Positions 32,536-42,062 are shown, counted from the first letter of the stretch. The stretch: 64,000 nt of DNA from Streptomyces sp. SAI-135 (GCF_029893805.1 NZ_JARXYP010000002.1:2480001-2544000), one strand, 5' to 3'. The notes: generated from the letters alone by a model not told the origin. Program-made: numbers and translations.

Positions 32536-34479
32536 GTGGGGAAACGGCCGGACGCCGAGCAACCCGGAGTCTCCGAGTCGGAGCGGCTGCTCTTCGGGGG
32601 GCCGCTGCGGTACGACGCCGGGTGGAACTCGCACTCCGACGCGTTTCTGGAGCTGGGGTTCCGGGCCATGGTGGGGCGGTTGCCGTCGCTGCTGTCGGGG
32701 AGTTTCCGGCTGGCCTGGCAGGCCGATCCGCAGGCCGCGCGGATCGTGCTGGTCGCCGAGGTGGGCCGGGGGCTCACCCAGGCCGTGAGCCTGCTCGCCG
32801 TCAACAGTGTGCTGGGCCGGCTGATCGGCGGGGGCGCGCTGGAGGACCGGCTGCGGGGTGCCGTGCCCGCGCTGGTGACGATGGCCGCCGTCATGCTGGT
32901 GGGCGCGCTGCTGCGGGCGGCGTCCACGTACGCCACGGGACGGCTCGAACCCAAGGTCGAGCGGGTGGCGACCGAGCGGTACCTGGAGCGGGCGGCCACC
33001 GTGGAGCTGGCCGCGATCGAGGACCACGCCTTCCACAAGCTGCTGGACACCGCGCAGTACGGCGCCACCTCGGCCCGCCGGATGATCTCCTTCGCGACCC
33101 GTGTGGTGAACGCGATGATCTCGCTGGTCGCGGCGGCGGGCGTGCTGACCGTGCTGCACCCCGCGCTGCTGCCGCTGCTGGTCACGATGACGATCCCGAG
33201 CGGCTGGGGCTCACTGACGATCGCGCGCCGCCAGTACGAGTCCTTCCACACCTGGGTGCAGCACGTACGGGCCGGCCGGCTGCTCGGCGCCCTGCTGATC
33301 GAACCGGAGTCGGCGCCGGAGATCCGGGTCCACGGGGTGGGCCCGTTCCTGCTCAGGCACTACCGCGCCATGGCGGAGACGGCGGAGGCGGAACAGGCAC
33401 GGCTGGCCCGGCTGGCCGCCCGCACCGGGCTGATCGCGGCGGCCTGGACGGGCCTGGCGACCGTGGCGACGTACGCGACACTCGGCGGGCTGCTGCTGGG
33501 GGGCGCGATGGCGCTGTCGGTGGCAGGGACGGCCGTGATCGCCGTGCGCACCGGCTCACAGAGCCTGAACACCCTGGTCGTCGAGATGAACGCGCTGCAC
33601 GAGGAGGCCCTGTTCGTCGGCGACCTCCAGCGGCTGTACGAGGAGGCCGCCCGGTGGGCGATCCCGGCGGGCGGGACGGCGCTGCCGGACGATCCGCGCG
33701 AGATCCGCTTCGAGAACGTCACGTTCGCCTACCCGGGTGACACGACCCGCCCCGCGCTCGACGACGTCACGCTCACCTTGCCGCTCGGCAAGATCGTCGC
33801 GCTGGTCGGGGAGAACGGCTCCGGCAAGACCACCCTGGTGAAGCTGCTCGCGGGCCTGTACGCCCCCGACCGGGGCCGCATCCTGTGGGACGGCGTGGAC
33901 GCGGCCCACGCGGACCGGCGACTGCTCGCCGAACGGGTCGCGATGGTCGCCCAGGACTTCAAGCGCTGGCCGTTCACCGCCCGCGTCAACGTGGCGGTGG
34001 GCCGTTCGTCGGCCCCGCTGACCGACGAACGGGTGTCCGGCGCGGTCGCGCAGGCCGGGGCCGGGGACGTGCTGGCCGATCTGCCCCGCGGCCTGGACAC
34101 CCTGCTGGCCAGGAACTTCAGCGGCGGGCACGAGCTGTCGGGCGGCCAGTGGCAGCGGCTCGGGATCGCCCGGGCCGCCTACCGGCGCGGCCACATCCTG
34201 ATCGTGGACGAGCCGACGGCAGCCCTGGACGCCCGGGCCGAGCTGGAGGTCTTCGAGAAGATCCGCGCCCTGGCCGGCACCGGCCAGACGGTCATCCTGA
34301 TCACCCACCGGCTGGCGTCCGTACGCCACGCGGATCTGGTGCACGTCCTGGAACAGGGCCGGCTCGTGGAGTCGGGCACGCCCGAGGAGCTCCTGGCCTC
34401 CGGTGGTGTCTACGCGGAGCTGTACTCGCTCCAGGCCGAGCAGTTCACGGCAAACGTGCCCGCCGAGGAGGCGGGCTGA
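32536..34479 (+). CDS. ABC exporter, fused membrane and ATPase domains
   Basis: A 647-residue half-transporter (type IV exporter fold) acting as a homodimer. Residues about 45-340 are six membrane helices, and the C-terminal ATPase carries Walker A GENGSGKTT, Q-loop VAQDF, signature LSGGQWQR, Walker B ILIVDEPT and switch ITHRLASV. MsbA/LmrA-like members export lipids, drugs or peptides. There is no peptidase domain and the substrate is unknown. GGGGGAGG precedes the GTG at 32536. It abuts a convergent 62-residue gene, with no lanthipeptide or siderophore genes nearby. Confidence 0.92.
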   Translation: MGKRPDAEQPGVSESERLLFGGPLRYDAGWNSHSDAFLELGFRAMVGRLPSLLSGSFRLAWQADPQAARIVLVAEVGRGLTQAVSLLAVNSVLGRLIGGGALEDRLRGAVPALVTMAAVMLVGALLRAASTYATGRLEPKVERVATERYLERAATVELAAIEDHAFHKLLDTAQYGATSARRMISFATRVVNAMISLVAAAGVLTVLHPALLPLLVTMTIPSGWGSLTIARRQYESFHTWVQHVRAGRLLGALLIEPESAPEIRVHGVGPFLLRHYRAMAETAEAEQARLARLAARTGLIAAAWTGLATVATYATLGGLLLGGAMALSVAGTAVIAVRTGSQSLNTLVVEMNALHEEALFVGDLQRLYEEAARWAIPAGGTALPDDPREIRFENVTFAYPGDTTRPALDDVTLTLPLGKIVALVGENGSGKTTLVKLLAGLYAPDRGRILWDGVDAAHADRRLLAERVAMVAQDFKRWPFTARVNVAVGRSSAPLTDERVSGAVAQAGAGDVLADLPRGLDTLLARNFSGGHELSGGQWQRLGIARAAYRRGHILIVDEPTAALDARAELEVFEKIRALAGTGQTVILITHRLASVRHADLVHVLEQGRLVESGTPEELLASGGVYAELYSLQAEQFTANVPAEEAG

Positions 34480-34481
34480 CC

Positions 34482-34670
34482 TCAAGCGAGCGCGTCAGCC
34501 GCGGACTCTCCACTGCGGACGATCACCAGGAACGTGTCGGACGCGAGGTCCATGACGACCTCCGCCGGCAGTCCCTCAAGACGCCTCGCCTGCGCGAACT
34601 CCTCCGCCGGCCACGATCCACGCGGCCCGCCAGCGGGAAAGCGTTCGAGCACTGTTCGCCCGTTCACCAC
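34482..34670 (-). CDS. Small conserved hypothetical protein (62 aa)
   Basis: A 62-residue soluble protein, VNGRTVLERFPAGGPRG..., with compact strand-helix-strand character and no signal peptide. It is kept as a gene because GGAGGT lies 6-7 bases upstream of its GTG, codon third positions are strongly GC-biased, and it fills the space exactly against the convergent ABC exporter stop (2 bases between). It also resembles short proteins I recall from other Streptomyces, which I cannot verify here. No function is suggested. Confidence 0.6.
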   Translation of the reverse strand: MVNGRTVLERFPAGGPRGSWPAEEFAQARRLEGLPAEVVMDLASDTFLVIVRSGESAADALA

Positions 34671-34839
34671 CCTGCACCTCCAGAAAGCGTGCGCTCATCC
34701 GTAGGAGCGCTTGTAGGAGTTAACGCCTTCCGGGCCCCGAAAGCCTCGGTGAGTTGCCGTACTGAGACGTAGTTGACACGGGTTCAGCGCGAAGCGTGAG
34801 ATTCCGATTACTCAACGATCACTTCCGTCGCTTTGTGTG

Positions 34840-35529
34840 TCAGTCCTCGTACTCATCGTGATACCTGATGCGCACACTGCCCGCAGGTGCCCCAAGAGCC
34901 GACGCACGCCCCTTGGGTTCCTCCCACTCCTCCTGCCGGCCCAGCGCGGTGAGATCGAGGAGGCTGGTGGTCGAGCCGAGTCCGTCGAGGCCGCGGGCGA
35001 AGGTCGAGTAGGTGTGGAAGACCCGGTCGCGGTCGCGCAGGAAGCAGCTGATGCCGGGCCGGTCGGCCGGCTCGCCCTCGATGTCCAGGGTGGCCTCGAA
35101 GTCGTGGTTGAAGTCGCCGCCGTTCGACGAGTACCAGGGCACGGTCCATCCCATCCGTGCCTTGAACGGCAGGATCTTCGTGTACGGCGCCCTCGACACG
35201 GCGGCGAACGTCGTCCCACGTGCCCTCAGATGGGCCAAATGCCCTATCTGGTCCAGGAATGCGGAGCAGCTGCGGCAGCCGGCGTCCCACTCCGGGGCGA
35301 ACATGAAGTGGTAGACGACGAGCTGGCCGCGCCCCTCGAAGAGGTCGAGCAGGGTGGCCTTGCCGTCGCCGCCCTCGAAGACGTACTCCTCCTCGATCTC
35401 GACCATGGGCAGTCTGCGCCGCTCGGCGTTGAGGGCGTCCCGAGCACGCGTGGCCGCCTTCTCCCTGACCAGCAGTTCCTCGCGCGCCGCGCGCCATTCG
35501 TCCCGCGAGACGATCTCCGGAAGCGCCAT
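34840..35529 (-). CDS. DUF899 thioredoxin-like family protein
   Basis: A 229-residue DUF899 protein. The fold is thioredoxin-like, with the conserved redox-type motif WDAGCRSCSAFLDQ near residue 80 (CxxC), preceded by LLDLFEGRGQLVVYHFMF and followed by the family-typical FNHDFEATLD and VFHTYSTFARG. Members are dithiol-disulfide isomerase-like or uncharacterised. It has no signal peptide. The ATG at 35529 begins MALPEIVSRDEWR. It stands alone between the ABC exporter region and the amidohydrolase. Confidence 0.9.
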   Translation of the reverse strand: MALPEIVSRDEWRAAREELLVREKAATRARDALNAERRRLPMVEIEEEYVFEGGDGKATLLDLFEGRGQLVVYHFMFAPEWDAGCRSCSAFLDQIGHLAHLRARGTTFAAVSRAPYTKILPFKARMGWTVPWYSSNGGDFNHDFEATLDIEGEPADRPGISCFLRDRDRVFHTYSTFARGLDGLGSTTSLLDLTALGRQEEWEEPKGRASALGAPAGSVRIRYHDEYED

Positions 35530-35647
35530 GGGGTCCCTCCTGTACAGCGGTCCGTCCGAAGTGGTGACCGCGGGGAGGGACGGAACTCATCGGTGGCGCG
35601 GGAGATTTCTTCCGCGGGGCGGGGGCGCTGTCGTCGGTGGGCCGGGG

Positions 35648-37000
35648 TCAGGTGTCGTAGTGCTGGATGCGCCGGCCGTGACCGCGGGCCAGCAGGGCCG
35701 GCATGCGCTCCTCCAACTCCCCTACGACGGCGCCCACATCGATGGTCAGCAGCTCCCGGTCCCGCATCAGCACCCGGCCGTCGACGATCGTCGTACGGAC
35801 GTCGGAGGAGCGGGCGCTGTGCACGAGGGTCGCGGCGAGGTCGTGGACGGGCTGGGTGTGCGGGCCGGTCAGGTCGACCAGGACGATGTCGGCGCGGCGG
35901 CCGGGCGCGATGCTGCCGACTACGTCACCGAGTCCGACCGCGCGGGCGCTCTGGAGGCTCGCGTGGTGCAGTGCCTGTCGGGACGTCAGCCATCGGGGGT
36001 CGCCGGTGGTGGACTTCTGGATCAGTGCGGTGAGCGCCATCGACTCCCATACGTCCAGGGAGTTGTTGGACGCGGCACCGTCCGTGGCGAGTCCCACGGG
36101 GATGCCGAGCTCGTGCAGGGCCCGGACCGGCGTGGTGGTGGGCCAGGCGAACTTGAGGTAGCCGCGGGGCGCGGTCGCAACGGCCGTACGGCCACGGGCA
36201 CCCGCGAGGAGCGGCAGATCGCGGTCGAGGATGCCGCTGCCGTGCGCGATCAGGACGTCCGTGTCGAGGATCCCGGTGCGTCGCAGCACCTCGATGGGCG
36301 TGACTCCGTGCCGGGCGAGACTCGCCTCGGCCTGGTCGCGGTTCTCGGAGGCGTGGAGGTGGACGGGCAGGCCGTGCTCCCGGGCCAGCGAGGCGGTCGC
36401 GGCGAGGTCGGTCTCGTCGACCGTGTAGGGCGCGTGCGGGGCGAGGGCGGTGGTGATGCGGCCACCGGCACCGCCCCGGTGTCGTAACGCGAACTCCAGT
36501 GACTCCTCCCGCCCTTGGGGCCCCTGGGAGGAGAAGTACGCCTGACCGAGGTGGGCGCGGATGCCGCACTCCTCGACCACGGCGGCGACGGCGTCCATCG
36601 CGAAGTAGTGGTCGGCGAAGCAGGTGACCCCGCCCCGGATCATCTCGGCGCAGGCCAGCCGCGCCCCCAACGCCACGTCCGTCTCCGTGAGGTTGGACTC
36701 GATCGGCCAGACGACGTCGTTGAACCACTCCTCGGTCGGCAGGTCCTCGGCGATCCCGCGCAGGGCGACCATGGGCGCGTGGGTGTGGCAGTTGACGAGC
36801 CCGGGAAGGGCGATCTGCCCGCGCGCGTCGATCCGCTCCACGGCCGGCATCCCCTCGGCCCGCGCGCTGCTCGTCACCGACTCGACGACACCGTCCCGTA
36901 CGACGATCGCCGCGTCCTGCGCGAACCCGACCCGCTCTTGATCGTCGTGCGTGAGCACCGTGCACGGGGAGATGATGAGACCTGCGGGAGAAGGCGTCAT
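35648..37000 (-). CDS. Amidohydrolase, MTA/SAH deaminase-like
   Basis: A 450-residue metal-dependent amidohydrolase with the cytosine-deaminase-like subfamily layout. Metal ligands are His72 and His74 (NCHTHAPM), a His in VHLHASE near 210, a His in LIAHGSGI, and the Asp in LATDGAASNN. The N-terminal small beta domain and C-terminal IAPGRRADIVLVDLTG tail are characteristic. Nearest profile is 5-methylthioadenosine/S-adenosylhomocysteine deaminase (MtaD), but other cyclic amidine substrates are possible. It is divergent from the EEP-fold gene, with 136 bases between starts. Confidence 0.9.
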   Translation of the reverse strand: MTPSPAGLIISPCTVLTHDDQERVGFAQDAAIVVRDGVVESVTSSARAEGMPAVERIDARGQIALPGLVNCHTHAPMVALRGIAEDLPTEEWFNDVVWPIESNLTETDVALGARLACAEMIRGGVTCFADHYFAMDAVAAVVEECGIRAHLGQAYFSSQGPQGREESLEFALRHRGGAGGRITTALAPHAPYTVDETDLAATASLAREHGLPVHLHASENRDQAEASLARHGVTPIEVLRRTGILDTDVLIAHGSGILDRDLPLLAGARGRTAVATAPRGYLKFAWPTTTPVRALHELGIPVGLATDGAASNNSLDVWESMALTALIQKSTTGDPRWLTSRQALHHASLQSARAVGLGDVVGSIAPGRRADIVLVDLTGPHTQPVHDLAATLVHSARSSDVRTTIVDGRVLMRDRELLTIDVGAVVGELEERMPALLARGHGRRIQHYDT

Positions 37001-37136
37001 ACAGGCACCGTACGACGCGGTCGTGCCCTCGCAGGGGGTGGACCGCGCATCCTGTCGCCGCTCTGTCGCGGCGGCGCCGGCGCGGGCACCCTGGCCTGAC
37101 CACCGCTCGTCGTACGCCTTTCGGAAGGGGTCCGGC

Positions 37137-38117
37137 ATGCTCGTCGGCACCTGGAATCTGGAGAATCTGATGCTGCCGCGCAGCGGCGACGGCGCTCCGG
37201 CGACGGAGGCCGAGTACGAGGCGAAGGTGGAGGCCCTCGCCTCCGTGATCACCGCGCTCGACCCGGCGCTGCTGGGAGTGCAGGAGGTCAGGCAGGAGGA
37301 GGCGCTCGCCGATCTGGCCAAGGCCGCCGGCGGGCAGTGGCACACAGCGCTCTCCCGGTACGCGGACCGCAGGGGTATCCGGGTCGGCGTCCTGAGCCGT
37401 ACACCGCTGCGGATCCGGCGGGACACCCATGTGTTCGCGAAGGGGCTGCGGCCCGTGCAGGGCGACGACGGCACCGAGCCCGACCCGCACGACCACGAGA
37501 CCAGCCGTGGTTTCCTCGCGGTGGAGACGGACACCGGGGACGGCGTGCTCCAGGTGGCGGTCGCCCATCTCAAGTCGAAGCTGCTGTCGTATCCGGCAGC
37601 CGAGGGCAAGAGCCGCTTCCAGCCGCACGACGAGGCCGAACGGGCCCGCTTCGGCGCCTACGCCCTCTACCGGCGGGCGGCCGAGGCGACGACCCTGCGT
37701 GCCGTCGCGGACTTCCTGCTCGAAGGGGCCGGGACCGAACGGGACGTGATCGTCCTCGGCGACATGAACGACGTGGTGAACGCCGCCACCACGCAGATCC
37801 TGCTCGGCCCGCCCGGCTCCGAGCTCGACAAACCGCGCGCGTTCCACAAGTCCGACCTGGGCGATCCGTTCCGGCTGTGGGACATCGCCCCGTGCATACC
37901 CGAGGAGCGCCGCTTCTCCCGCGTCAGCTTCGGACGCGCCGAACTGATCGACCACGTCCTGCTGAGCCACCGTCTGGCCAAGCGCATCGCGGAGGCGGGG
38001 ACGGGGCTGCCCGAACACCGGGACGACGCCCTCGTACTGCCGTCGGTGGGCGAGGATCCGAGGAAGCGGGTGGGAACACCCGGGTCGGACCACGCCCCGG
38101 TGTGGGTACGGGTGTGA
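37137..38117 (+). CDS. Endonuclease/exonuclease/phosphatase-family protein
   Basis: A 326-residue EEP-fold hydrolase. Motifs: MLVGTWNLENL at the start (metal Asn), GVQEV (metal Glu) near 53, VLGDMNDV (catalytic Asp/Asn) near 205, and the terminal SDHAPV catalytic His near 318. The fold covers DNases, sphingomyelinases and inositol-phosphate phosphatases, and the substrate cannot be fixed. GGAAGGGG lies upstream of the ATG at 37137. No signal peptide is seen, so it should be cytosolic. It converges on the FUSC gene with 28 bases between. Confidence 0.9.
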   Translation: MLVGTWNLENLMLPRSGDGAPATEAEYEAKVEALASVITALDPALLGVQEVRQEEALADLAKAAGGQWHTALSRYADRRGIRVGVLSRTPLRIRRDTHVFAKGLRPVQGDDGTEPDPHDHETSRGFLAVETDTGDGVLQVAVAHLKSKLLSYPAAEGKSRFQPHDEAERARFGAYALYRRAAEATTLRAVADFLLEGAGTERDVIVLGDMNDVVNAATTQILLGPPGSELDKPRAFHKSDLGDPFRLWDIAPCIPEERRFSRVSFGRAELIDHVLLSHRLAKRIAEAGTGLPEHRDDALVLPSVGEDPRKRVGTPGSDHAPVWVRV

Positions 38118-38145
38118 GCCCCGGAGGTGACGTCCGGCCGTAATG

Positions 38146-40080
38146 TCAGGCCGTGACGTCCCGCCGTGACTCCTGACCCGCGAGCGGGACTTCGGGCAGC
38201 CGCAGGCCCACGCGCACCCGTCCCTCGTCGAGCCGGCCCAGTTCGCCGAGGAGTTCGCTGAGCCGGTGGACCTGTTCGGAGCCGAGCCGCCCGGAGTCGT
38301 CGAGGTGGACGGCGCACGCGGTGGTCGTGTCGACGATCCGCTCCAGCACGGCGACGATCTCGTCGGCGCCCTCCGAGTGCCGGGCGAGCGCGGGCAGTTC
38401 GGCGGCGGCGAGCGCGATGGCGGTACGGGCCTCGGCGAGCGCGCGGTACGCCTCGCGGCGCAGGGTCCAGCGCAGGGCGCGGCCGTCCTCGGTGAACGTG
38501 TCCCGCAGGGCGGACCCGTTGCCTCGCCGGACGGGCCGCTCGGTCTCCCGCAGAACGTGCGCGAGGTACGCCTCCGCGGCCCCGCCCGCCGCGGCCAGCC
38601 GGGAGCGCACTCCCCCGCCCCGCTGCCCCGGCATCGGCAGATGCCCCACGACCAGCACGATGGCGCAGGCGAGCAGGGTCTCGGTGATGCGGCCGGCGGA
38701 GGCCTGGGGCTCGCCGCCGACCATCACGAGCGCCAGGACGAGGACCGTGACGACGGCGGTCTGCGCGGCGAAGTGCCGGGTGGCCACGGGAATGAGGGCC
38801 CCGCTGACGGCGACGAGCGCGATGAGTCCCTCGGGCCGCGGCAGCACGAGCGCGAACCCGGCGAAGACCAGAGCGCCCAGGACGGTCCCGGCGGCCCGGC
38901 ACAGCACCCGGGAAGCGAGCGGTCCGAGGTCCGGCTTGACGAGGAAGACGGCCGTGGCGGGCAGCCAGTACCAGTGCGCGTGCTCCCCGTACCAGTGGGA
39001 GTGGTGCAGGGCCTGGGCCACGGCGACACTGGCCCCGAAGCAGAGGGCGACCCGCAGTCCGTACTCCCGCCCGCCGGCCCCGAAGACCGACCGCAGCAGG
39101 TCCCGGACGGTGCGCCGGCGCGTGTGCAGATCCCCGCCGCGCCCGCGGTCGAACGCCTCTGCGGCCCGCAGCAGCGCGTCGTCGAGCGCCCGCAGCGCGG
39201 GCCCGGACCGGTGGGGCGCGGGCAGCGGCCCGGTGTGCGTGTTCTCCCGTACGGCGGTGGCGAGCCGCCGGGGCCCCGCGGAGGCGCGTCCGGGCACCGC
39301 TTCCCCGGCCCAGGCGAGCGCGGTGGCCGCCTCGGCGAGCGGCAGCGCGGCCGCGTACTGCGCGTGCAGCCGCCGCTCGGCGGCCGAGCTGGCGTACCGC
39401 CGCAGCCGGGGCCCGGTGAGCGCGTCCTGCGCGTGGTCGAGAGCGGCGGTGAGCGCGACGCGGCGGGCGGTGGCGTGTTCGGTGCCCACGGCGTCGAGCA
39501 GGCCGGCGACGGCGTCGTACACCTCGGCGACGGCCTCCCGCTCGCCGTCGAACCGGAAGTCCCCGGTGAGGGCGCCGGGGGTGGGCAGCACGAGCCGCAG
39601 CGCGAGCAGCCAGCAGGCCCCGCCGAGATAGGCGACGGCCCGCAGCCACCCTTCCTCCGGCAACGGCATGCCCGCCCCGATCGCCGAGGCGACGAGCAGT
39701 TGGGTGCCGGCCGCGGAGGCGACGGGCCCGACGGCGCTGACGCCCCCGGCGAGCAGTCCGACCAGGGTGAGCAGGACGGTGAGGGTCACGGCCCCCACGT
39801 ACTCCCCCGCGTACGTCCCGACGACCATTCCGACCGCGCCCGCGAGGGCGGGCACCCCGATCCTCCGCACGGAGACCCGGCGGCTGCCGGGCCGGTCGTT
39901 GATCCCGGCCAGCATGGCGGCGATGGCGGCGACGACACCGAGGGAGGTCTGCTCGGCGAGCACGGCGGCGAGCAGGAGGGGCCCGGCGGACAGGGCTCCC
40001 CGCGCGACCGCGTTCCAGGGGATCGGCCCCCGCTGGGCACGGAGGGCGTGAGCGAGCCAGGGCGGTGGGGCGAGTGACAC
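38146..40080 (-). CDS. FUSC-family inner-membrane protein
   Basis: A 644-residue membrane protein with two clusters of hydrophobic helices (about residues 20-165 and 345-500) separated by a cytosolic helical domain, and a C-terminal helical tail. This is the FUSC/YccS/AaeB arrangement. Related proteins export aromatic acids or fusaric acid. The GTG at 40080 is chosen for the AGGAG upstream; an earlier in-frame start at 40215 is less likely. It is transcribed alone, with a short inverted repeat in the DNA upstream. Confidence 0.88.
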   Translation of the reverse strand: MSLAPPPWLAHALRAQRGPIPWNAVARGALSAGPLLLAAVLAEQTSLGVVAAIAAMLAGINDRPGSRRVSVRRIGVPALAGAVGMVVGTYAGEYVGAVTLTVLLTLVGLLAGGVSAVGPVASAAGTQLLVASAIGAGMPLPEEGWLRAVAYLGGACWLLALRLVLPTPGALTGDFRFDGEREAVAEVYDAVAGLLDAVGTEHATARRVALTAALDHAQDALTGPRLRRYASSAAERRLHAQYAAALPLAEAATALAWAGEAVPGRASAGPRRLATAVRENTHTGPLPAPHRSGPALRALDDALLRAAEAFDRGRGGDLHTRRRTVRDLLRSVFGAGGREYGLRVALCFGASVAVAQALHHSHWYGEHAHWYWLPATAVFLVKPDLGPLASRVLCRAAGTVLGALVFAGFALVLPRPEGLIALVAVSGALIPVATRHFAAQTAVVTVLVLALVMVGGEPQASAGRITETLLACAIVLVVGHLPMPGQRGGGVRSRLAAAGGAAEAYLAHVLRETERPVRRGNGSALRDTFTEDGRALRWTLRREAYRALAEARTAIALAAAELPALARHSEGADEIVAVLERIVDTTTACAVHLDDSGRLGSEQVHRLSELLGELGRLDEGRVRVGLRLPEVPLAGQESRRDVTA

Positions 40081-40225
40081 GGGGCTCCTGTCGTCTGGTC
40101 GAGGCGGGGGTGTGCCTCCGGGCGACGGTGGCCGGGCGCTGGGCTGTGGTGTCCACGGTAAATCCCGTTCAAGGACGGGTCGGAACGCTTGTGTTACCCG
40201 CACGTGAAGATGCATGCAAAAGCCA

Positions 40226-40240
40226 CGTTCTTTATGAACG
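40226..40240. promoter_or_regulatory. Inverted repeat CGTTC-N5-GAACG upstream of FUSC
   Basis: CGTTCTTTATGAACG is an exact palindrome around TTTAT in an unusually AT-rich stretch of the 186-base gap; TGCATGCA occurs 13 bases before it. It could be an operator for the FUSC gene. No regulator gene is adjacent. Confidence 0.35.
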
Positions 40241-40266
40241 CAACCCGGCCGAGGTCCGGGGACCGC

Positions 40267-41031
40267 TCAGCCGACCCTGTCGAACAGCTCCCGCATCTCC
40301 TCGACCGCGCGGACGGCCGAGTCGGGCGAGGCCGCCAGGGACTGGACGACCCGGTCGGCGTCCCGCAGCCCGGCCCGCTCCAGCAGCCGCTTCTCGTTCG
40401 TCACCCACTCCCCCCGCGCCGCCAGCACCGAGTGGCCCATCTGCACGGCGGCCGTGGCGAGGGCGCCGGCGGTCTCGGTGAGACGGCCGGCCGGGGCGTG
40501 ATGCGCCTCGGTGTAGGCGAGGGTGAGGTGGGCGGTGTCGCGCCAGCGGGTGGCCGCGGAGGCGCGGAGCCGGGCCGGGTAGGCCGCTGGGCGGGGCAGA
40601 GTGCCCCTGAGGACCCGGTTGACGGCGAGCTCGGCCACGAGCAGGTAGGTGGGGATGCCCGCGAGATGGAACAGCAACGGCTCCACCCGGAAGCGCCCCT
40701 TTGCCGCCTCCGCCGTCTCCCGTTCCACCACGTCGAGGTCCCGGTAGTGCACGTCCACCCGGCGCCCGTCGATCGTCAGCCACGCGCCGCCGTTGAACAC
40801 CCCGCCGCCCCAGCCGCCGATCTCGGACACCTCGCCCGGCCAGCCGACGGCACGCAGGTCGGCGGGGTCGAAGGCGCCGCGGTAGTAGACCGCCAGGTCC
40901 CAGTCGCTGTCCGGCCGTTCGGTGCCCTGGGCACGGGAGCCGCCGAGCGCCACGGCCCGCACGGCGGGGAGAGCGGCGAGGCGGTCCGCGGTGGTGTCGA
41001 GGAAGTCGGCGTCGGAGAGTTCGGGACACAT
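40267..41031 (-). CDS. Nucleotidyltransferase domain protein
   Basis: A 254-residue protein of the DNA polymerase beta-like nucleotidyltransferase superfamily. The N-terminal signature GGSRAQGTERPDSDWDLAVYY near residue 32 supplies the GS and two metal Asp residues (DWDL); the third is probably in RRVDVHYRD. A helical C-terminal domain (HHAPAGRLTETAGALATAAVQMGHS) resembles antibiotic adenylyltransferases, though the target may be a protein or a small molecule. The ATG at 41031 starts MCPELSDADF. It is divergent from ridA, with 160 bases between. Confidence 0.85.
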   Translation of the reverse strand: MCPELSDADFLDTTADRLAALPAVRAVALGGSRAQGTERPDSDWDLAVYYRGAFDPADLRAVGWPGEVSEIGGWGGGVFNGGAWLTIDGRRVDVHYRDLDVVERETAEAAKGRFRVEPLLFHLAGIPTYLLVAELAVNRVLRGTLPRPAAYPARLRASAATRWRDTAHLTLAYTEAHHAPAGRLTETAGALATAAVQMGHSVLAARGEWVTNEKRLLERAGLRDADRVVQSLAASPDSAVRAVEEMRELFDRVG

Positions 41032-41191
41032 GGGGCGCAGCGTACGGAGCCCCGCGTGCCCCGCTCCACGGATTTTGCCGTCGCCTCTCGAAGTCACGAC
41101 GGCAGGGGGCGGGCCCGGAAATTCAGGTGCGGACCTGTCCCGCCGCCCACGATGATCGAAAGGCTGTCCGCCGTCCGCCACAGGAGTCCAC

Positions 41192-41605
41192 GTGATCCAG
41201 CGCGTCACCGCCCCGGGCCTCTTCCCGCCGCCGACCTACTCCCACGCCTCGGTCGTCGAGGCCGGCACGAAGCTCGCGTTCCTCGCCGGGTCCGTTCCGC
41301 TGGACGCCGAGGGGAATCTCGTCGGGGAAGGGGATCCCGCGCGGCAGGCCGAGCAGGTGATCGCGAATCTCCGGGAGCAACTGCACGCCGTCGGCAGCGA
41401 CTTGGAGCACGTGCTGGCGACCGATGTGCATGTCGTGAGCAGTGAGCCCGCGGTGCTGTCCACCGTGTGGGAGGTCGTCGAGGCGTCCGGGCTGAGCACC
41501 GGCCCGCATGCGTCGACGCTGATCGGGGTCGCCTGCCTCGGGTACACGGGCCAGCTGGTGGAGATCACGGCGACGGCCGTGGTGCCGGAGGTGCCGGCGC
41601 GGTGA
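41192..41605 (+). CDS. RidA-family reactive imine/enamine deaminase-like protein
   Basis: A 137-residue YjgF/YER057c/UK114 (Rid) protein. The family core is FLAGSVPLDAEGNLVGEGD, QAEQVIANLREQL and the terminal VACLGYTGQLVEITATAVV. RidA itself deaminates reactive 2-aminoacrylate with an Arg near the C-terminus; here that region reads HASTLIGVACLG, without the usual Arg-x(2)-(V/I)xxxxLP signature, so it may belong to another Rid subfamily with altered activity. GGAG precedes the GTG at 41192. Its stop overlaps the GNAT start (GTGA). Confidence 0.88.
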   Translation: MIQRVTAPGLFPPPTYSHASVVEAGTKLAFLAGSVPLDAEGNLVGEGDPARQAEQVIANLREQLHAVGSDLEHVLATDVHVVSSEPAVLSTVWEVVEASGLSTGPHASTLIGVACLGYTGQLVEITATAVVPEVPAR

Positions 41606-42057
41606 GCTCGGTCGTCATCCGCCGGGCCGCCGCTCCCGACGCCTCCGCCACGGCCGACGTGTACCTGCGCTCCTTCGCCGCCGCGTTGCCGACGGTGGTG
41701 CGGCCACGGTCCGACGACGAGGTGCGCGGCTACATCCGGGACGTCGTCGTGCCCCTGCGGGAGACGTGGGTCGCCGAGGACTCCGCGAGCGGCGCGATCG
41801 TCGGGCTGATGGTCCTCGCCGACGACCTGCTGTCCCAGCTGTACCTCGACCCGGACTGGCGGGGGCGGGGCATCGGCGACCGGTTCGTCGCGCTCGCCAA
41901 GGAACGCAGTCCGCGGGGACTGAGCCTGTGGACCTTCCAGGTCAACGCACCGGCCCACCGCTTCTACGAGCGTCACGGCTTCGTCGAGGCCGAACGCACC
42001 GACGGCAGCGGCAACGAGGAGCGGGAGCCCGACGTGCGGTACGTCTGGCGGCCCTGA
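41602..42057 (+). CDS. GNAT-family N-acetyltransferase
   Basis: A 151-residue GNAT acetyltransferase. The acetyl-CoA pyrophosphate loop is in LYLDPDWRGRGIGDRFVALAK (RxGxG type), and the C-terminal strand-helix is AHRFYERHGFVEAERTDG. The N-terminus VVIRRAAAPDASATADVYLRS also fits the fold. Substrate unknown. The GTG start overlaps the ridA stop codon, so the two are translationally coupled and may act on the same reactive amine metabolites; that functional link is inference. The gene ends 5 bases from the convergent racemase stop. Confidence 0.9.
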   Translation: MSSVVIRRAAAPDASATADVYLRSFAAALPTVVRPRSDDEVRGYIRDVVVPLRETWVAEDSASGAIVGLMVLADDLLSQLYLDPDWRGRGIGDRFVALAKERSPRGLSLWTFQVNAPAHRFYERHGFVEAERTDGSGNEEREPDVRYVWRP

Positions 42058-42062
42058 CGCGA

